64,000 bases of DNA, from the NCBI GenBank assembly GCA_951802425.1, contig OX637796.1:3658001-3722000 (forward strand). The letters run 5' to 3'. Below are positions 57,701 through 64,000 of the stretch, piece by piece. Position numbers and translations under genes: made by a program. The notes under the pieces are model-generated. The model ran no database searches, was not told the DNA's origin, and saw only the letters and a list, made by a program, of their open reading frames with translations. Origin of the DNA: Clavaria fumosa (Eukaryota > Basidiomycota > Agaricomycetes > Agaricales > Clavariaceae). Position 1 is the stretch's first letter. Every line of letters starts with the position of its first letter.

Positions 57701-60700
57701 ACAGGGCTCTCGCACTCTTCGACAATAACAGCAATGGCAGCGGCAGCGTCTCGATGTCGCCTCTGCGTAGACTGGTATTCTGCTTGTTTCCCGCAGATAT
57801 TGTGATTCAGCCGATATTTAGATCCTGGCATCGTTTTTTCGCGTCCGCCTCCGCCTTCCGCCTCCGCCTTCTATGTTTATTTCGTTCCCCAGCCATGGAC
57901 GCAACAGAAATTGTGAGAGGCCGTGCAGTTCTTTCTCTCTCTTGTCAAGTTCACTTCTGCTCGATGTGGGATTCACGCAAATTGACACCAGTGAACACCT
58001 GGGCCTGGATCTCGTGGTTCTATCACGGATTCTCAGGCAACTGGTAATTCAGACGAGAAGCTGAGAATGTTCTAGCATCCGTAATTCTATATATTTGAGA
58101 ATCCTACCAATCTCGTAGCGCGTCTCGTAATGAACTCTTCTCCGGGTGGTATATCTCACTGCCGGGATACGCAACGATAATGTAATGCAGTGTGAGTTGA
58201 GGTACGAGCGTTGTGGGCGAACCTGGCGCGAAGGATAAAATGCAGATGAAATAGTGAATGACTGAGCCAGAAGATATAGAAAGCCCTTGTCGTCCTGTAG
58301 GCGTACGACATTCGTCCCTTGAAATCTTGATTGAAAGTCTGTGAGGGACTCGCCAGGTCGGTGCTTGCGATAAAGCCTTGGAAATTGGGGTAAAAGTGGA
58401 AAGGCCGATGCGCAGAGTTTCATGAAAGTGGATAAATGAGCGAACGGCAGGACGTCGAAGCGTGGGTGAGAGTCTAGCCAGAATCAACGAGAATCAGAAC
58501 GCTCGACGGCCGAACAACGCCTGGCGCATCGTCCCATGCACTGCGATAAAATCGTCGTAGGCGAGAACCGGATTGTTTGGTCAGTTGTCATCCAACTCGA
58601 TAGCGATGGGTATTCATTCATCAGGAGAGCCTTGAAGACGACAGCCCCCTCTAGACTGATGGCGTGAGCGACCTGCGTCTCAGACGCTGCCGCGGCGAAT
58701 TCCTGGGCAGAGAAAAAAAGGAAAAGGGTCCGGCCACGCGTACCACCAAGGCTTCGGCGCTCGGCAAACTCAACTGTTCGACCTTTGTTGCACCCTGCGT
58801 CCTGCCGGGGAGAAAAACGTTCTGCCTGCGCTCTTTAGCGGTTCATCATGCCAATCAAGGTCAATCTGACCGTCATTATATGGGTACGATCGGTGGGCGA
58901 CAATGCGAGGCTGCAAGGGTTGATGGATATGACCTTCTGCCCTGCTGAACACTGCTTGTGGAACTGTGCGCACTGGGGCGGGCGGAAGGTCGAGATCAAT
59001 TGGCTCTTGCTGCGTCTGCCACGCCCGTTGGAGGACGGCCTTTCTGGGGACGGATTGAGCTCCCAATGGACCCTCTTCCATCGGACTCACCAGACCGGTT
59101 CATTCTGCTGGACGTCTCTGAAAAATCTGATTGCCTGCTCGCATCGCCTCGACCTTTCGTATTTTCCCTTGCCAACGCGACCATACTTCAGTCTGTCGCT
59201 GAGTATGCGATCGGCAAGAGTCTCTACCTTGGGTCTCGCGATGGGCTCGATCTCCATAGTTTCCCCAATTCCTGGATTTCGTGGCCATTCTCCCGCCGGC
59301 GAGGCGATGCCAGGACATCATCTGTCGAAGTTTGTTTCAGCAATCCTACAGTTACGTCGTCTCTGGCAAAGATATTCACAAGATGCGAGCCTGGAAAGCC
59401 GTGCCGCCAACGAATATCCGCAAGGCCTTCAGCGTTGCGCGTACCCTCCCTCGATCCTCTCCACCAAGAAAGTACGTGGTATTATCCGTGGCAGCCATCT
59501 TTGCAAGGTCTTCCTTTCTTCCAGTTCTCATGGTAGTACTCGGCAGTAATGCCATGCAACAATGCCATTGCTGATGAGTACAACTGAGAAGGAGAAGGAA
59601 GACCACGAAGTGAACTGCATCAGCGGATAGAAATGACACGTCTTCCTGTTCCGATGGGTAGTGGATCGAGGTCTGTCCCTTGCAGTCCATAATGTACGAT
59701 TCATTTCCGGTACTGATTCCGGTTATTCAGGAGTTGGGACCCAGTTAAGCGGATGAGCCGAGCTAGGTTGGACGTAATGCGCACCTGAACTGGCCACCTA
59801 TTGACAAATAGACTCCGGAAGGAACAAGGAGATCAGAACGGCCCATCGAAGATGAAAAGGTGCCTGAGCCTTCTAACTGGTGCGCGAGCGGGCTCGGCGG
59901 AGTCTCGAGGTTCTTTGTGGTACGCCAAATAGAAGTTGCGTGAGAGCGGTAAATTGATCCATTCGTTCCAGCATAATCGACTTGAGATCGTTTGGTTCGC
60001 GACCGTTGAGCGCTTGAGGAACAGAATTATTTGGTTGAGAGCGTCTGTCGCCTTACTGGGGGGAAGACGGGAGCCAATCGGCCCAGTCTGATAACCGTGA
60101 TGAAGTCGACGGACGCTGAGCTTTTGATATGCTGACTTCAGAAACAGGATGAAAAGGAGATTCGTGTCGATGCTGGCCTTGAGCAAGAGTTCGCCTTTGC
60201 GGTGGTTGCGGCGAAAATGGGGGTTCGTCCAAGCAATTTCAAATTGAACAGTGCCTATCGGTGCCTATCATTTTTGTTGCTGTCGCCCACTTATTCCAAA
60301 GTGCCAAAATGCGGCTTTAGTCGAATGGTCCTGTTGCGACTCTACTACGCTCCATCGTTATCAACGATGTTTTCCTCGGCCTGGCTGTCTCTCCTTGTTC
60401 GAGCCGAATCCTCTCAAGCATGGTATCACGGCAGAACAAAGTACATTTGGTCATTGCATTTCCGTCAGGCCCTATTGATGCGATTTTCTCAGCAGCCGCG
60501 AGGTCTCGTCGTAGTAAATACCTCGTTTCTGTTGTGTCTACCAGCAACGATCCTACCCTTTCGCTTCACAACATCCCCGTTGAGGCCTACAATACGTCGT
60601 TAACACGGCCGATATTCCCGAGTCAATGGCGGCTCCAATCGGCCATGATTTGTGCTCCGTCACCTGACTGCATCGTGCGTGTTGAATTGCGAGTATCGCG

Positions 60701-61293
60701 TCGCGGTAGAACCGGTGCGTTTAATATCACCTTGATCGTAGTCCCTATCTCCCACTTCCACGGCACGATGATAACATAACCTTGTGCGAGCACGATGCAG
60801 AAGCCCTTGGGAGATATCCGCGACCTCGTGATCGTATTCTGAGGGTTGCCGGGCTGAGGAGAAAGTCAGATATTCGTTACTCCTGGTTTCAAGTTGTCGC
60901 AGTCTTTGAGCATTCGGTCGTTTCCCCACAGCCTTTCTTTCACAGTTTTTGGTATATGATCCCTTTATCCTCTCCGAGGTTCGCTTTACAATAGACGTCT
61001 AATATTTATTGCACCGAGCTCTTGGACCAGTGACTTTGAGCTTTGTACTTGACTGAACTGACCCATTCTTTATACACTATATTCCTGTGTTTCTCGTCGT
61101 TAAATGCAAGACCTCATCTCAGGCCTCATCGCTGACTGTTCATTCGCTGGCGACGTTCTACGTAACCAACCTCGCACGTGTGGAAACGCGCTTGACCAAA
61201 CACAGACCTGACTAGCTCGCGTGGAATTCGGGAAAGCCACATTTCTCTCTGCTCGTCTCTCTCTCTGTCCCAGTCAAATTTCTTACGTCTCCA
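54798..61293. other. 6.5 kb interval with no supported gene
   Basis: GC content is ordinary (near 50%) and I see no simple repeats, terminal repeats or transposase motifs. Reading frames are short or overlap each other. The longest, on the plus strand at 58848-59549 (233 codons) and 58958-59536 (192 codons), overlap in different phases, and neither shows a known motif or convincing splice partners. Minus-strand frames at 58104-58487 and 59833-60186 are equally unremarkable. The first 200 bp are the promoter side of the ADCK2-like gene and the last 300 bp that of glycogenin. The middle may hold non-coding RNA, decayed genes or a fast-evolving gene I cannot see. Confidence 0.55.
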
Positions 61294-64000
61294 ATGGCCG
61301 CTCCTTATGCTTTCGTTACTCTATTGACTTCCGATTCTTATCTGCCTGGTGCCCTTGCTCTCGCCGCTGCTCTCAAAGATCTCCATCCGCGACCTCCAAC
61401 CCCCCCAGAGGTTGACTTTCAAACCGTGTGTTTGGTCACTCCTCAGTCTGTCGATGTATCGTCTATCAAGCTTTTAAGACGAGCATTCGGTCATGTTATC
61501 GGTGTGGAACCCATTGAGCGCGATCTCAGTAAAGAACTGAGCCTGCTCGGTGGGTGGTCCGTTCAACACAAAATATATTACGTCACGGGCAGTGACGCAG
61601 ACAGCCCGACGCTGTAGAGCGCGTCAACAACATCTGTGCCAGGGTGTTATCGTCTATCGCTGCACTTTCGCTTATCGACATGCATATCACTAATTAATTC
61701 GCTTGACTTACGCTCTAATTCTGCCTTCCACAGGCCGACCAGATCTTAAAGCTGTTCTCACAAAATTACATGCCTTTCGACTCACTCAATATTCCCGTAT
61801 AATCTTTCTGGATGCCGATGTACTCCCCGTCAAACCCATGTCGCACCTTTTCACCCTACCTCATGAATTCTCTGCGGTGCCGGACGTAGGGTGGCCCGAT
61901 ATTTTTAATTCTGGTGTCATGGTTTTCTCTCCAAAAGAAGGTCAATTTGATGAACTTCAAGAGCTGCTTGACACGAAAGGCAGCTGGGACGGTGGGGATC
62001 AGGGGATCCTGAACGAATGGAGAACTGGCAATTGGAACAAACTCAGTTTCACCTACAACACCACGCCCAATGCCGCTTATACGTCCGTCTTCGTACATCC
62101 ACTCCCTAACCCAACACTAATGTCCTTAACAGTTATGCGCCTGCCTACGAACGGTTCGGCCCCCAAATATCCGCAATCCATTTTATCGGACCAGATAAAC
62201 CTTGGCATTCTATACCTTGGCGTGCGCCGCAAGGCTCGACTGCTGCTCCGTCTCAGCCAGACGTGCCTTCACCACCATCCGAACAAACTCACCGGACCTA
62301 CGATTACCCCTCACTTGTCGATAAGTGGTATGATGTTTATGATCGACATTATCGATCGGAGACCGTCGTTCTAGAGCCCCAGTTCGACGTTGCTAGTTAT
62401 ACTCCTGCATGGGATGAGCCGAGCGAAGGAGCGACGCAGGCAGGCGGCAACGTTAGGCATGCGACTAGCGTGCTTGACTTGGAAGATCTCAAGAGATTAG
62501 CCATCGAAGGGATGAGTGCAACCACCGCTGCCGCCGGGATTGTGTCTGGAGAAGGGGATTACACAAGCATGCCTTTAGGAGGCCGGTTGGATCTTATGCC
62601 ACCCAAAAAGGAGCAGGATCTACCTCGAGATGTACATCACATCCCTTCTTCCATGCACCACGCTCCTTCACCCATGCACATCCCTTCATCTACACACCAC
62701 GTTCCTTCATCCACGCACCACCACGTCCCTTCATTTATGCATCATGTCCCTTCGTCCCCGCAGCACGCTCCTTCGTCCTCGCAGGACGTGCCTTCATCCT
62801 CGCAGGACGTGCCTTCATTCTCGCAGGACGTGCCTTTGTCTTCGCAGGACGTGCCTTCGTCCTCGCAGCATGTCCCTTTGACCATGCACCAAGTCTCGTC
62901 GTCCATGCGAAGACAGTCGCATCCACCAACTGAAGACTCTACGCAACTAGAGCCCCATCCATCACCAAGGCTCGGCGGATCACCTCCCGGTCAAAGTCCA
63001 CCTCTGCCCTCCCCAGAGGCTCACGCACATGACTTACAGCGCTCTGTAACACCTGTGATGTCTGCACCGTCTGATGTGCACTTTGATGATGAACCACCTG
63101 AAGCCCCTCGTCCCGGCGTCCAGTCGCTTCCATCAACACCCACCGCGACTCCATCTCGGCAGCAGTACCGTCTTCGCCCAGATCTTGGTACCCCTCTCCA
63201 AGTTATTCACTCCTCGTTCTCCCCGCCGCGGCCCTCTTCTCCTCCATTGTTGTCTTGGAACCCTTCTGTTGAACCTCCTCCGACCGCTGCTCCGCCAACC
63301 ACTTTCTTTCCTGAGGACACGTACTTCCCCAACGTGTGGGACCAGCGCCGTCCTGAACCGAACGAGACTAGTCCAGCTGCTCCTGAGGCGTTGTTTGAAG
63401 TCCCACCCCCGTCGGACATCCCTGAGGCCCTGCTTCGTCAGGGTCACTATCGGAATGTCACTGGAACTTCAGACGAGACTGCCACACCCAGCCCCGACCG
63501 CTCGAAAGTGAAGCCTCTTTTTCCGTGGGAGCATAGGCCACGTCACCTTCCTGGCCGCGTCTTCCCCGAAACGGACACGCCCCCGCCGGGCGCATTCCTG
63601 CCGTCGGATGGCGGCTCTCCCAGCACCTCGCCGGAGAGGCACGGCGGCGGCTGGACGGGGCACGCCACCCCGTCGCCCCTTGCTGGGCTCCCCGCGACAT
63701 TCTCATTCTTGAATGCGTGGGACACGGTGCCCAGCATACAACGGTATGCGTTCCGGCTTGGGCGACCTCCGGCGGCCCCTGCCTCGCCGCTGGGCCCGGC
63801 TTTCGAGGGAAGTGGGAGGCGGCGATCCGGGAGCCGTAAGGCGCGTGAGGATCGAGTGGAAGTGGGCAGTCGCGACGGAGATGTGAGTGGGGAAGAAGAA
63901 GAGAGCGAGGATGAGGTTCAAGGGAGAAGCGGACAGCACAGGTCGAGATCTGGGTCTCTCTCGTCGTCGTCTTTGTTCATGGTAAGGAGAGGGAAGGAGT
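61294..64000 (+). CDS. Glycogenin (GT8), C-terminus cut by the window edge
   Basis: Glycogenin uses UDP-glucose to prime glycogen by glucosylating itself on a tyrosine. MAAPYAFVTLLTSDSYLPGA opens the GT8 fold. After intron 61550-61733 come RPDLKAVLTKLHAFRLTQYS, the metal-binding DxD in IIFLDADVLPV, PDIFNSGVMVFSPKEGQF and the GDQG motif in SWDGGDQGILNEW. Intron 62083-62132 leads to ISAIHFIGPDKPWH, the conserved HxxGxxKPW. The GT domain ends near residue 300. A long disordered tail follows with a histidine/serine repeat (62634-62910), then PLFPWEHRPRHLPGRVFPET and FSFLNAWDTVPSIQRYAFRL. The last resembles the glycogen-synthase-binding end of glycogenins. A Ser/Arg-rich stretch runs to base 64000 with no stop. 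The plus-strand frame at 62630 and the minus-strand frames here are shadows. Confidence 0.93.
62634..62910 (+). repeat. Imperfect minisatellite in the glycogenin linker
   Basis: About a dozen units of 18-27 bp encode HHVPSS, QHAPSS, QDVPSS and similar steps. The tightest part is five copies of a 21-24 bp unit ending in tcgcaggacgtgcctt (about 62765-62860). Units remain in frame. It lies in the disordered linker between the catalytic domain and the conserved C-terminal motifs. Confidence 0.85.

Noticed and set aside
58848..59549. Two overlapping plus-strand ORFs of 233 and 192 codons as a new gene
   Set aside because: They use different phases of the same DNA, show no known motif, and no splice pattern I tried extends either one. 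Left as an open question in the gene-poor interval and not annotated.
62630..62881. Plus-strand ORF rich in Arg/Cys/Leu and a minus-strand Ala/Arg/Lys repeat ORF
   Set aside because: Both are out-of-frame readings of the glycogenin minisatellite.

Overview
This window reads as nuclear DNA of a basidiomycete fungus, most likely an agaricomycete. Genes are packed tightly on both strands and broken by many short GT-AG introns (mostly 48-65 bp). The conserved genes carry fungal versions of their domains, and the one expanded accessory gene (a non-RD kinase fused to tetratricopeptide repeats) is of a type I associate with agaricomycetes. There are no bacterial operons, tRNAs, rRNAs or CRISPR arrays. 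Most exon joins below were worked out by eye from splice sites and protein continuity.

Layout, left to right. 0.3-7.4 kb: a multi-RRM RNA-binding protein (+) and a small-domain protein (-). 8.0-11.9 kb: CFD1 (cytosolic Fe-S assembly), a short-chain reductase, and a decayed second copy of CFD1. 12.1-16.4 kb: a 1,266-residue protein with an N-terminal helical domain resembling the MLKL executioner domain, a protein kinase, and 17.5 nearly identical 42-residue TPR units. 16.4-17.7 kb: gene-free accessory DNA. 17.7-26.3 kb: BDP1 (Pol III factor TFIIIB), a putative Zn-ribbon protein divergent from it by 86 bp, a large membrane protein, and a TRIC-like cation channel homologue. 26.3-27.7 kb: an AT-rich island and a transporter relic.

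27.7-54.8 kb is a housekeeping block. It holds an NDUFA9/COQ11-type reductase, CWC25 (spliceosome), a lone voltage-sensor-like membrane protein, a Ser/Pro-rich protein, SLA2 (endocytosis), SURF1 (cytochrome oxidase assembly), RPB2 (RNA polymerase II), a PTM1/GPR107-type seven-helix protein, SNX4 (sorting nexin), REV7 (HORMA, translesion synthesis) and an ADCK2-type ABC1 kinase. 54.8-61.3 kb is a 6.5 kb stretch with no gene I can support. 61.3 kb to the right edge is glycogenin, cut by the window end.

The housekeeping genes do not form one pathway. They are arranged as divergent pairs with short shared promoters (BDP1/Zn-ribbon, CWC25/voltage-sensor, SLA2/SURF1, PTM1/SNX4) and as convergent pairs with stops 70-110 bp apart (RPB2/PTM1, SNX4/REV7, Zn-ribbon/membrane protein). 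The best candidate for a new biological system is the kinase-TPR gene at 12-16.4 kb. It has the layout of an intracellular recognition receptor: signalling head, catalytic middle, and a variable repeat array that looks recently homogenised.
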